A DNA stretch of 36,362 bases from Omnitrophica bacterium RIFCSPLOWO2_01_FULL_45_10b (GTDB lineage Bacteria; Omnitrophota; Omnitrophia; Omnitrophales; Danuiimicrobiaceae), in the NCBI GenBank assembly GCA_001804205.1, contig MHFM01000009.1, positions 61,588-97,949 on the forward strand. Direction: 5' to 3'. Under the pieces are notes generated by a model. The model was given only the letters and a program-made list of their open reading frames with translations, had not been told where the DNA came from and made no database searches. The position numbers and the translations under genes are program-made. How positions within the stretch are numbered: position 1 is the stretch's first letter; every line of letters begins with the position of its first letter. Below are positions 6,983 to 14,592 of this stretch, in pieces.

Positions 6983-7133
6983 TTTCTTTCATTTATTTGC
7001 CAGGCCTGAAAGGCCTGGCACTTTCAGAGGTAGAAATGATTGCGGGAAGTGGTCATCCCGTAGAGGAACGTCAAGTTCCTCACGGGAAGTCCTGCCGCAA
7101 AAGCGGCAGGGCAAATCCCCTCCCCGCTACCAT
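6983..7133. repeat. Hairpin cassette ending in a duplicated tRNA-fMet 3' end
   Basis: Directly after the tRNA come three hairpins. The first is GCCAGGCCTGAAAGGCCTGGC around 6999-7019. The second is TCCCGTAGAGGAAC / GTTCCTCACGGGA around 7055-7086. The third is CCTGCCGC/GCGGCAGG around 7091-7110. The block ends with a 22-base perfect copy (7112-7133) of the tRNA 3' end 6962-6983, offset by 150 bp. Not a complete second tRNA. The layout closely matches the cassette at 12937-13084. Confidence 0.72.
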
Positions 7134-7251
7134 ACATACTGGAGATGAAGGCTTTGGAAGGGAATACCAACCGACCAAAGCCTTCTTCTCTTTTGGAACT
7201 ACCTGGATTGCGCCGCTTCCTGTTGGCTTACTTCGAAACGTTGAAAAACGC

Positions 7252-8163
7252 ATGAAAAAGACCGTTTATCTCATTGAATACGCTGTCATTCGTTCCGTTT
7301 CTTTTTTTCTTAATCTCTTACCTCTTTCCTTAGCCCTTTACCTTGCAAGGCCCATTGGTTTTTTGTTGTTTCTTTTGCTGGGCCGGTCCCGCCGGATGGC
7401 GCTTGATAATATTCGTCAGGCGTACTCATCAGAAAAGTCTGAATCTGAAATTCGCGAAATTGCTCGAGGTGCTTTCATACATCTAACTGAATTTGGAGTT
7501 GAATGGTTGTCCATGCCTCGAATGATCCGGCACCCAGAGCATTATTTGGTTACCGTTCACCGCGGGGATCAAGTTCAAGCGGCCCTTCAAAAAGGGAAAG
7601 GCGCCATTGTGCTTGTATGTCATACCGGAAATTGGGAAATCATGGCTTTGATGGGAGGTTTGCTGGTGGCAAGACCTGTGGGCGCTTCTGTTTACGCTCT
7701 CGCAAGGCCGCTCAAAAATCCTTATCTTTATGAGTATGCGCTCCGTCTTCGTGGGGGAATGGGGTTAAAAAGCATTGAGAAAGGGGGCGGAGTTCGAGAA
7801 ACATTAAATTGCCTCAAAGAGAATGGAATCGTTTGTATTTTGATGGATCAACGCGTGAGCGAAGGGAGCATTGAAACCAATTTTTTCGGCCGACCGGCGC
7901 TCACGACAAGCCTTCCGATTATTGCTGCTTTGCGGCTCGGAACACCTGTTTTTTTTAATTTCCTTCATAGGACGAATGATTGTCATTACACCATGAGTGT
8001 CGAAGGGCCGTTATCGATTGAGTCTACCGGCAATGTTCGAACAGATATCCAGGTGAATACCCAACGATTTGTCGATCGCATCGAAACCGAAATTCGTAAG
8101 AAACCGATCCATTGGCTTTGGATGCACAACCGCTGGCGTCCTCAACACGGATCGAAGGATTAA
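7252..8163 (+). CDS. LpxL/HtrB-family lipid A acyltransferase
   Basis: A 303-residue late acyltransferase. Hydrophobic N-terminal anchor (about 8-45), then LARPIGFLLFLLLGRSRRMALDNIRQAY, the family's membrane-proximal region. The catalytic H-x4-E/D motif is CHTGNWE (His124, Glu129). VCILMDQRVSEGSIETNFFGRPA and HWLWMHNRWRP at the C-terminus are also typical. It should transfer a secondary acyl chain from acyl-ACP to a Kdo-lipid A precursor at the inner membrane. The frame is open back to 6997, but the extra 85 residues would translate tRNA fragments and hairpins, so ATG 7252 is taken as start. It implies a lipid A-containing outer membrane. Confidence 0.88.
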   Translation: MKKTVYLIEYAVIRSVSFFLNLLPLSLALYLARPIGFLLFLLLGRSRRMALDNIRQAYSSEKSESEIREIARGAFIHLTEFGVEWLSMPRMIRHPEHYLVTVHRGDQVQAALQKGKGAIVLVCHTGNWEIMALMGGLLVARPVGASVYALARPLKNPYLYEYALRLRGGMGLKSIEKGGGVRETLNCLKENGIVCILMDQRVSEGSIETNFFGRPALTTSLPIIAALRLGTPVFFNFLHRTNDCHYTMSVEGPLSIESTGNVRTDIQVNTQRFVDRIETEIRKKPIHWLWMHNRWRPQHGSKD

Positions 8164-8252
8164 CCGATTCGGCTTTTGAATAAAAGTTTCGTGCGCTTGG
8201 CTAAAAATGGTAGTATACCTTTCATCTTCAAACGCTTTCGAACCTACTTTCT

Positions 8253-9248
8253 ATGCCGCAAAAACAAATTAAAGCCTTAGTGACGGGCGGAGCGGGATTT
8301 ATTGGCTCGCATTTGTGCGAGGCGCTTCTGGACTTAGGTTTTTCCGTAACGGCCGTCGACAATTTTGCCACGGCATCCAAATCAAATATTCGCCACCTTT
8401 TAAAAACCCACCGCAGTTTTAAATTTTATAAAGGTTCTGTAATGAACCCCGCTTTAATGGAGCGATTGATTCGCAGTTGCGACATTGTTTATCATTTGGC
8501 TGCCGCCGTCGGCATTATCTATATCCTCGATCACCCAATCGATTCGATTTTAACGAACGTTAAAGGCACCGAAATAGTGCTAAAGCTGGCCAGCAAATAC
8601 GATAAGAAAGTGTTGATTACTTCAAGTTCTGAAGTCTATGGGAAGCAACCTCCTTCGCCTATTCGGGAGGAAGATGATCGAATTTTAGGTTCCACAAGCA
8701 CCAGCCGCTGGAGTTATTCGGATTCGAAAGCGACGGATGAATTCCTTGCCTTAGCATATGCCACTGAAAAAAAATTGCCTGTGGTGATTGTAAGATTGTT
8801 TAACGTGGTGGGGCCCCGGCAAGTCGGAAATTACGGCATGGTGCTTCCTCGATTTATTGAAGAAGCGCTTTCGAATAAGCCAATTACAGTTTTTGGTGAT
8901 GGATCGCAAATTCGTTCTTTTTGTTATGTGACAGATGCGGTACGTGCGATTGTTGATTTAAGTTTGAGCGAAAAAGCTTGTGGAAAAACATTCAATATCG
9001 GTAGCGACGAATCGCTTTCGATTAAACAATTGGCTTATAAGATTAAGCAGAAAACTCGTTCGCGCTCTAAAATTGTTTACATTTCCTACGAAAAATTTTA
9101 TGGTGAGCATTTTGAAGATGTAACCTTTCGAGCGCCCGATCTTTCCCGTATCCGGGCCACGATCCGATACCAGTCGCGCTATGGGATTGATCAAATCATC
9201 GATGAAACAGTTGCCTATTTTCAGCGCCGAACGGAAAAGCGGAAATGA
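8253..9248 (+). CDS. NAD-dependent nucleotide-sugar epimerase/dehydratase (extended SDR)
   Basis: A 331-residue extended short-chain dehydrogenase. TGGAGFIGSHLCE (about 11-23) is the Rossmann GxxGxxG. Ser-Ser-Ser-Glu at about 122-126 and Tyr155/Lys159 (YSDSK) form the catalytic set. SFCYVTDAVRAI and FNIGSDESLSI are substrate-domain signatures of UDP-sugar 4-epimerases and decarboxylases. The substrate is not determinable by eye; UDP-glucose/galactose, or the UDP-glucuronate decarboxylase group, are reasonable. Its stop overlaps the next gene by ATGA. With the YaiO-like barrel, HEAT protein and GT2 that follow, it probably supplies the sugar donor for a polysaccharide. Confidence 0.82.
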   Translation: MPQKQIKALVTGGAGFIGSHLCEALLDLGFSVTAVDNFATASKSNIRHLLKTHRSFKFYKGSVMNPALMERLIRSCDIVYHLAAAVGIIYILDHPIDSILTNVKGTEIVLKLASKYDKKVLITSSSEVYGKQPPSPIREEDDRILGSTSTSRWSYSDSKATDEFLALAYATEKKLPVVIVRLFNVVGPRQVGNYGMVLPRFIEEALSNKPITVFGDGSQIRSFCYVTDAVRAIVDLSLSEKACGKTFNIGSDESLSIKQLAYKIKQKTRSRSKIVYISYEKFYGEHFEDVTFRAPDLSRIRATIRYQSRYGIDQIIDETVAYFQRRTEKRK

Positions 9249-10063
9249 AACGGGCAATCTGTGCGGTTGTCATCCTGTTTTTGATCCTTCACTGTAATCC
9301 GGTGATTGCGGCGCAGCTTGATACGGAACGAGAATTAAAAGAATGGTCGCCTTATTTCGGCGGGGAAGATCGCAAACTTTATTTTGATTCCGCTTACGAA
9401 TACAGCCGAGTCAACATTTCCTCACGAAAAGTTGATTGGCAGCTTTATACAAATCTCATCATGTATCGGATCAAAGGCCAGCTGCCTTATATTGAGTTCA
9501 ACGTCCACAATCGAGATCGCGTCATCGATGAAACTCTCCATGTTGGCTCTTACTTTAAGTTCAGAGATTCATCCCTTCTTCTCGCCGAATTTGGTTTTGG
9601 TTTTGATACGGATTATATTTACAGATTTCAGGCCAAAGCAGAATATGAGCGGCCGCTTATCAAAGCGCTTCATTGGAAATTAGGTAGTCGGTACTTGCAT
9701 TATAAGGCAGCCGAAGTCCTGATTGCATCTCCGGGTATGATTTATTATTACGGCAATCACTATCTGATGGCAGACTATAATGTCTCAATTACGGAAGGAA
9801 GGCGCGATGCGCATTGGGCAACGGCCAAGGTTAATCTTGAACTTCATCAACGAGTGAACGCTTGGTTCGGAGTTGCGGCAGGCGAGCGGCTTTTTGATAT
9901 TCAGACATTACCCGCATCAGAGCAAGAGGGCTTTATTTTCTTTTGGGGCATCAATTTCAGATTATTGGAGAATATGAAGATTTATGGCGGATATTCCTAC
10001 TCTGAAGAACAACCTAACTTCATTAAACGCGGTTTTAATGGGGGGCTCTCGCTTAAATTTTAA
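9245..10063 (+). CDS. YaiO-family outer membrane beta-barrel protein
   Basis: A 272-residue exported protein. Signal peptide MKRAICAVVILFLILHCNPVIAA, likely cut after VIA-A near residue 22. The rest alternates hydrophobic and polar residues in beta-strand fashion and ends in a C-terminal aromatic (GGLSLKF), as outer-membrane barrels do. The closing stretch YSEEQPNFIKRGFNGGLSLKF fits the YaiO family end. In enterobacteria yaiO neighbours the glycosyltransferase yaiP; here the barrel also sits in an operon with a processive GT2. It may form the outer-membrane pore for the polymer. Start overlaps the epimerase stop by 4 bases. Confidence 0.75.
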   Translation: MKRAICAVVILFLILHCNPVIAAQLDTERELKEWSPYFGGEDRKLYFDSAYEYSRVNISSRKVDWQLYTNLIMYRIKGQLPYIEFNVHNRDRVIDETLHVGSYFKFRDSSLLLAEFGFGFDTDYIYRFQAKAEYERPLIKALHWKLGSRYLHYKAAEVLIASPGMIYYYGNHYLMADYNVSITEGRRDAHWATAKVNLELHQRVNAWFGVAAGERLFDIQTLPASEQEGFIFFWGINFRLLENMKIYGGYSYSEEQPNFIKRGFNGGLSLKF

Positions 10064-11329
10064 ATGAGTCCGTCCTTCCTCAATTTTGTTTATTTCATCG
10101 ACGCGATTCTTTTTGGGCTGATCGCTTTTTTAAGCTTCGGGACAATTGTTTACACATTTCTCCAAGAAGTAACAGTTCGGAAGCATCTTTATGTATTTAC
10201 CAAACTCAAAAGGAATTTTCGCAATCTCGCGCTCAAAAGTCCTAAAGCGATTCAAACCGCGTGTTTTGGTTTGGTGAACCGTTTTTCTGCCCGCGAACTT
10301 TTGGAGGCGATCAGCCATCGCGGAGACGTCATTCCGGAAAATCTAGAACCTTATCTTTCCGATTGTCTACTTGCTTCCGGAAAAATAAATGAAATTGATC
10401 ATCTCGCCAAACAAACTAAAAATAAATGGCAACGAATTGAAGCCATTACCGCACTTGGATATATTCGATCTCCTGCCGCCGTCGAGATTCTTAGCGCATC
10501 GCTTCTCGATCGCGATGACGATATTTCCTATTTTGCCATGCTTGCCCTCAGTCATATTAAGACGCCACAGGCCGCTGCTATTTTGATCGATTTTTTGAGC
10601 CGACATCGGTTCAGCGGCCACAAAATCGTTTCCTTGCTTGAATCTTTCCCTCCGGAAATTGCCAGTGAAATTTTGAAAGCGGCGGAAGGCCCTGATCCGA
10701 TCACGCGGTTTTGGATGATTAAGCTGCTTTCGAAATTTAAACAGACCAATTACTTCAGAGAAATTGTGCGCTTCGCTTCCGACTCATCTGCTGACGTGCG
10801 AGCAGCGGCTTGTGAATGTCTCAGCTCTTTGGGAAAAAAAGAAGCCAGAAGCGTTCTCGTTAAGTGCCTTTACGACGATGTTTGGTTTGTCCGAATGCAG
10901 GCCGTACGCGCGCTTTCTAAGATTGCCGGCCCCGAATCCTTTCCGCAGTTAATCGAACTGATGGTGAAAGATCCCTCTATTTTTGTAAAGGAAAGCGTTA
11001 AGAATGCAATCATGAAGGATATCGATCGCGCGCTCCCGTACCTATCCAAATATCTTGAACATGGCGACGAAGCTACGCGAAGGTATTGCATTGATGCGCT
11101 TGTGGATTCCAATTACGTCGTTAAAGTTTTGAGGGACATCCTTTCTGAAGACCCGAAAACAAAAGTTGCCACCACTCGCTTCCTTGAGCGCATGATTCGT
11201 TCGGGTGTTTACTTCGGTTTGAAGAAAAATTTGGAACCGTTTTCTTTTTCCGCCCGCGCCAATATTTTAAAGGTAATTCAAACGATCGATCCTCATCTTG
11301 CGGAACGCATCCAAAGCGATGAGGCGTAA
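10064..11329 (+). CDS. Membrane-anchored HEAT-repeat protein
   Basis: A 421-residue protein beginning immediately after the barrel gene's stop. One N-terminal membrane helix (about 8-32) is followed by basic residues and then roughly 8-10 HEAT/PBS-lyase-type repeats to the C-terminus. Examples are IEAITALGYIRSPAAVEIL, ISYFAMLALSHIKTPQAAAIL, VRAAACECLSSLGKKEARS and VRMQAVRALSKIAGPESF. Such solenoids are protein-protein scaffolds. Given its place between a YaiO-like barrel and a processive GT2, it may scaffold or regulate the synthase, on the cytoplasmic side if the basic stretch after the helix follows the positive-inside rule. No enzymatic motif is seen. Confidence 0.78.
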   Translation: MSPSFLNFVYFIDAILFGLIAFLSFGTIVYTFLQEVTVRKHLYVFTKLKRNFRNLALKSPKAIQTACFGLVNRFSARELLEAISHRGDVIPENLEPYLSDCLLASGKINEIDHLAKQTKNKWQRIEAITALGYIRSPAAVEILSASLLDRDDDISYFAMLALSHIKTPQAAAILIDFLSRHRFSGHKIVSLLESFPPEIASEILKAAEGPDPITRFWMIKLLSKFKQTNYFREIVRFASDSSADVRAAACECLSSLGKKEARSVLVKCLYDDVWFVRMQAVRALSKIAGPESFPQLIELMVKDPSIFVKESVKNAIMKDIDRALPYLSKYLEHGDEATRRYCIDALVDSNYVVKVLRDILSEDPKTKVATTRFLERMIRSGVYFGLKKNLEPFSFSARANILKVIQTIDPHLAERIQSDEA

Positions 11330-11344
11330 CCAAAGAGATAAAAG

Positions 11345-12757
11345 ATGATATCAGGGCATTTTTTCACCGCCGCGTTCTTCATTTTTATTGCCTATTACCT
11401 TTTGGCAACAGCTTATTATTTGATTTTGGGCGGGGTTGGATTTTTTGAAGATCGCAAGAGAGCAAGGCAGCATCGGGAAGAAGATTACACTGCTTTTTCC
11501 GTATCCACTTTTACGATTCCCGTCAGCGTGATCATCCCCGCGCATAATGAAGAAGCCTGGATTCGCGATTCTGTCCAGTCAATCCTTAATTTGAACTATC
11601 CCGAGTTTGAATTGATTGTGGTAGACGATGGTTCGACAGACAAGACGTTAACGATTTTAAAAGAAACGCTGGAGTTGAAATTTGTTTTCAATCCCTACGT
11701 CGATCACTTCCAATCCGGAAAAGTTCTTGGGCTTTTTAAATCGAAATTATATCCGCATGTTACGGTTATCCATAAAGAAAGCGGGCAGAAAAAAGCGGGA
11801 GCTGTGAATGCAGCGCTTAATATCGCCAAATATAAGTTTGTCTGCGTGATGGACGGTGACACAGTTTTAGAGCCGGATATAGTTCTTAAAGTAATGGCCC
11901 ACATTCAAAAGGATCCGGAGCGATTGATTGGCGTTGGAAGTTATTTTGGGCTTGCCAATGAGTTCGGAATCAAAGACGGACGGGTGATCAAGAAGAATTT
12001 TTTGCGCCCGCCAACCGTAGCTTATCAAGATCTGGAATATGTTCGTTCGTTCATTGGTGCCCGGATCGCATGGAGCCGGTGGAATACAATGCCGATCGTA
12101 GCCGGCGGATTTGGATTATGGCGAAGAGATGTCTTTGTTGAATTAGGAGGCTATGATCCTCAGTATAGCAGCGAAGATGTCGAATTTACTTTTCGGGCTC
12201 ATGATTACGTTGCGAAAAATAGCAAGTTAGGTTATCAAATCTTAATGCTTCCTTATTGTGCCGGCTGGACGGAGGGCCCTGGAGATGTCAGTTCCCTCAT
12301 GAAACAGCGTAATCGTTGGCATCGGGTGACGGCCGAGGCAGTATGGGATTATAAATATATGATGTGCAATCCCCGTTACGGACGCTTCGCTTTTGTGACG
12401 TTTCCTTATTTTGTGCTTTATGAAGTCCTCGGCGTTTTTTTTGAATTAGGAAGCATTTTAATGACACTTGTTGGTTATGCTTTTGGGTTTATCGATCAAC
12501 GGTTGTTTTTTGGGATTTTTTTATTCATGGTGTTATGCCAAGCTTTGGCTTCACTGATCCCGCTTTTTGCATTTCAACGCGATCAAAAAATTTTCAACAC
12601 GAAAGAAATTTCCTATTTTGTATGTTTGGGTTGGATCGAATTTTTTTGGTATCGATGGATTATTTCATTTGCCAAACTATTAGGAACATACGATTATTTG
12701 TGCGGCGTTAGAACGTATGATCGCGTTCGGAGATTTAAGGTGAATCACTCAGGATGA
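11345..12757 (+). CDS. Processive family 2 glycosyltransferase (PgaC/BcsA-like polysaccharide synthase)
   Basis: A 470-residue inner-membrane synthase. One N-terminal helix (about 8-30), then a GT-A domain: VSVIIPAHNEEAWIRDSVQSIL, VVDDGSTD, DGD at 170-172 (nucleotide/metal), ED at 277-278 (catalytic base region) and QRNRW at 321-325 (the QxxRW acceptor/processivity motif). Three or four helices follow (about 355-445). These motifs define processive synthases making poly-GlcNAc, cellulose or hyaluronan-like polymers. No PilZ domain is present, so c-di-GMP control, if any, would act through partners. It is the last gene of the epimerase-barrel-HEAT-GT2 run. Confidence 0.88.
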   Translation: MISGHFFTAAFFIFIAYYLLATAYYLILGGVGFFEDRKRARQHREEDYTAFSVSTFTIPVSVIIPAHNEEAWIRDSVQSILNLNYPEFELIVVDDGSTDKTLTILKETLELKFVFNPYVDHFQSGKVLGLFKSKLYPHVTVIHKESGQKKAGAVNAALNIAKYKFVCVMDGDTVLEPDIVLKVMAHIQKDPERLIGVGSYFGLANEFGIKDGRVIKKNFLRPPTVAYQDLEYVRSFIGARIAWSRWNTMPIVAGGFGLWRRDVFVELGGYDPQYSSEDVEFTFRAHDYVAKNSKLGYQILMLPYCAGWTEGPGDVSSLMKQRNRWHRVTAEAVWDYKYMMCNPRYGRFAFVTFPYFVLYEVLGVFFELGSILMTLVGYAFGFIDQRLFFGIFLFMVLCQALASLIPLFAFQRDQKIFNTKEISYFVCLGWIEFFWYRWIISFAKLLGTYDYLCGVRTYDRVRRFKVNHSG

Positions 12758-12807
12758 AAAACAGCCCGTATTTTTGAAACCTTGAGAAGCGGAATCAAAT
12801 AAAATTC

Positions 12808-12835
12808 TTGCGGATTGGCGTGGATTCGTTACAAT
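12808..12835 (+). promoter_or_regulatory. Sigma70-type promoter for tRNA(CAT)
   Basis: TTGCGG (12808-12813), 16 bases, TACAAT (12830-12835). The predicted start is about 22 bases before the tRNA. The -10 matches 5 of 6, the -35 only 3 of 6. Confidence 0.5.
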
Positions 12836-12863
12836 TTTATGCCTTTAGGAGATTTTCCTTCAT

Positions 12864-12936
12864 GGCGGCGTAGCTCAGTTGGTAGAGCAAGGGACTCATA
12901 AGCCCTGGGTCAGAGGTTCGATTCCTCTCGCCGCCA
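12864..12936 (+). tRNA. tRNA with CAT anticodon (elongator Met, or Ile2)
   Basis: 73 nt, no encoded CCA. Acceptor GGCGGCG/CGCCGCC, D-arm GCTC/GAGC, anticodon loop CTCATAA, T-arm AGAGG/CCTCT. The anticodon stem AGGGA/GCCCT has an A31-G39 mismatch. The overall sequence favours elongator Met; tRNA-Ile(k2CAU) shares the same anticodon and is not excluded. The 3' end is duplicated 148 bp downstream, where the copy does carry CCA. Confidence 0.9.
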
Positions 12937-13084
12937 TTTTTAATTCCTTTGGAATGAAAAAGACTGCGGAGGAATCGAAGTGAGCCCCGTAGATGCGACT
13001 TATTAAGGAGCATCTTGCTACGGGGCGAGTGGCCGACCTGGAGTGAGCGCAGCGAACGTAAGGCGCCGATTCCTCTCGCCGCCA
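12937..13084. repeat. Hairpin cassette ending in a duplicated tRNA(CAT) 3' end
   Basis: After the tRNA a long hairpin GCCCCGTAG (12984-12992) / CTACGGGGC (13018-13026) encloses GATGC...GCATC. A second palindromic block follows (GGCCGACCTGGAGTGAGCG...AAGGC). The cassette closes with an 18-base perfect copy (13067-13084) of tRNA positions 12919-12936, followed by CCA that the intact tRNA lacks. Same arrangement and nearly the same length as 6983-7133, and sequence resemblance to the cassette at 6562-6627. Confidence 0.72.
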
Positions 13085-13099
13085 CCATTTTTATTCCTG

Positions 13100-13108
13100 T
13101 GATATAAT
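13100..13108 (+). promoter_or_regulatory. Extended -10 promoter for tilS, probably leaderless
   Basis: TG-A-TATAAT (13100-13108) is a perfect extended -10. No convincing -35 is seen, which extended -10 promoters tolerate. Transcription should start at about 13115, and the tilS GTG is at 13116, so the mRNA would carry virtually no leader. Confidence 0.55.
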
Positions 13109-13115
13109 CAAGCCT

Positions 13116-14525
13116 GTGATCCAAGAACAATTCTTAAAAACCATTCATAAATTTCGTATGCTGGAAAAAGGCGATACCGTTTTTATCGCTGCCTCAGGCG
13201 GTTGCGATTCTACAACACTCCTTCACTTGCTCACCGAAATTGCGCCGGCTTGGAAATTGAAACTTGGAATTCTCCACGTGAATCACAAATTAAGGGGCAA
13301 AGCTTCCAATCAAGATGAGGCATTCGTTAGAAATCTCGCCCGGCGCTTTAAAATTCCCGTCTTTGTAGCGCGCCTTCCTGTGGAGAAAAAAATGAAGGAA
13401 GAAAAAATTTCACTTGAAGAAGCAGCCCGCGAGGAACGCTACCATTTTTTTGAAAAGACAGCAGAGGCTAAGGGTGCCCGCAAAATTTTTTTAGCCCATA
13501 CACAGGATGATCAGGCTGAAACGGTTTTGATGCGGATTATTAACGGGACGGGGCTTCAGGGGCTTCAGGCGATTCGGCCTAAACGGAAGCTCAACAATGT
13601 TTATATCATGCGCCCCTTCATTGAAATTTCAAGGAATGAAATCAGGCGCTTTGCTCAAGTGAATTCAATCCGTTTTAGGGAAGATAAAAGCAACTGGTCG
13701 CTTCAATTTCTGAGGAACCGGATTCGCCTTAAACTTTTGCCTTTCCTCGAGCATTCATTTAATCCACAGGTCAAAAAGGCTTTGGCCCGCCTCCCTCATC
13801 TTTTAGATGTTGACCTCGCATTCTTGGAAGAAACAGCGGACATTTTTTATAAACGACTGGCCAAACAGAGAAACGAAGACGAAGTTGCTTTTCCAAAGCG
13901 ATCATTTCTTCAGCTTCGGCCTTCCATTCAATATCGTTTGATCGGCCGTGCGCTTCGAACTTTGGCGGAGGCGGAGTTAGATTTTGAGCATTGGAATACT
14001 TTTTTGGAGCGCTTGACAATGGAACGCCACTTTCAACTTCAATTGCCAAAAGGGATTCTTGCGGCTGTTTCTTCGGAAGTAGTTTGCCTGAAGCGGTCCA
14101 GAAAACATCGCATTTCTTTTTCTTATCCGCTTTTTTTGGGGAAGCCGCTTTATATCCCTGAAATTGACGCAACACTTTTCTGTGAATTGCTTTCGAAAAA
14201 GCCCCGGGTCCTGCGAAAAACAGATCGACGTTTTGATATCTTTGACGGCACAAAGCTTTCGTTTCCTCTTTTGGTCCGGAATCGTAAAGCGGGCGATCGA
14301 TTTCAGCCACTCGGTCAATCCAAGCCCGTCAAACTCAAGGGATTTTTGATCAGTAGGCATATTCCTTTTGACGACCGCGATTGCTTACCCCTTGTCGTTT
14401 CAGGAGATAGACTCGCGTGGGTCGGCGGTATTGGTATGGGTGAGATATTTAAGGTAACCAACCGCACAAAGCAGTTCATCCGTATTTTACTGAGGGGTCG
14501 GGATATTTCCCGACCCCTCATATAA
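13116..14525 (+). CDS. tilS: tRNA(Ile)-lysidine synthase TilS
   Basis: A 469-residue N-type ATP pyrophosphatase. SGGCDS at residues 27-32 is the PP-loop. GILHVNHKLRGKASNQDEAFV, EEAAREERYHFF and LAHTQDDQAETVLMRIINGTGLQGL are TilS signatures, and a C-terminal domain follows (RNRKAGDRFQPLG..KPVKLKGFLI). It converts C34 of tRNA-Ile(CAT) to lysidine so that it reads AUA; the CAT tRNA just upstream is therefore a suggestive neighbour. GTG 13116 gives the normal N-terminus (FLKTIHKFRMLEKGD). The last codons (LRGRDISRPLI) are read from a 30-bp palindrome, so the C-terminus ends in repeat sequence. Confidence 0.93.
   Translation: MIQEQFLKTIHKFRMLEKGDTVFIAASGGCDSTTLLHLLTEIAPAWKLKLGILHVNHKLRGKASNQDEAFVRNLARRFKIPVFVARLPVEKKMKEEKISLEEAAREERYHFFEKTAEAKGARKIFLAHTQDDQAETVLMRIINGTGLQGLQAIRPKRKLNNVYIMRPFIEISRNEIRRFAQVNSIRFREDKSNWSLQFLRNRIRLKLLPFLEHSFNPQVKKALARLPHLLDVDLAFLEETADIFYKRLAKQRNEDEVAFPKRSFLQLRPSIQYRLIGRALRTLAEAELDFEHWNTFLERLTMERHFQLQLPKGILAAVSSEVVCLKRSRKHRISFSYPLFLGKPLYIPEIDATLFCELLSKKPRVLRKTDRRFDIFDGTKLSFPLLVRNRKAGDRFQPLGQSKPVKLKGFLISRHIPFDDRDCLPLVVSGDRLAWVGGIGMGEIFKVTNRTKQFIRILLRGRDISRPLI
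14491..14520. repeat. REP-like palindrome at the tilS 3' end
   Basis: TGAGGGGTCGGG (14491-14502), 6-base loop, CCCGACCCCTCA (14509-14520): a perfect 12-bp stem. An almost identical palindrome with a 13-bp stem lies at 19461-19492. It encodes the last TilS residues. There is no T-tract after it, so it is not a standard intrinsic terminator. Confidence 0.75.
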
Positions 14526-14555
14526 GTCCAAGCCTCCCAAAAGGTTACAAATTGC

Positions 14556-14584
14556 TTGCCCCTATTTCCCTTTACTGTTAAAAT
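14556..14584 (+). promoter_or_regulatory. Promoter for ftsH with extended -10, near-leaderless
   Basis: TTGCCC (14556-14561), 17 bases, TG-T-TAAAAT (-10 at 14579-14584). The predicted start is about 14591 and the ftsH ATG is 14593, leaving at most a few leader bases. No Shine-Dalgarno precedes the ATG. Confidence 0.6.
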
Positions 14585-14592
14585 GCGAGCTT

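Noticed and set aside
6997..7251. N-terminal 85-residue extension of the LpxL-like protein
   Set aside because: It would translate hairpins and a copied tRNA 3' end; the family's normal N-terminus begins at ATG 7252.
12837..13130. 97-codon minus-strand frame across tRNA(CAT)
   Set aside because: The sequence is antisense to the tRNA and cassette (GGERNRTSDPGL-type artefact peptide); no gene support.
14491..14520. Intrinsic terminator after tilS
   Set aside because: The hairpin lies inside the coding sequence and has no T-tract; the ftsH promoter follows. Treated as a REP-like repeat.
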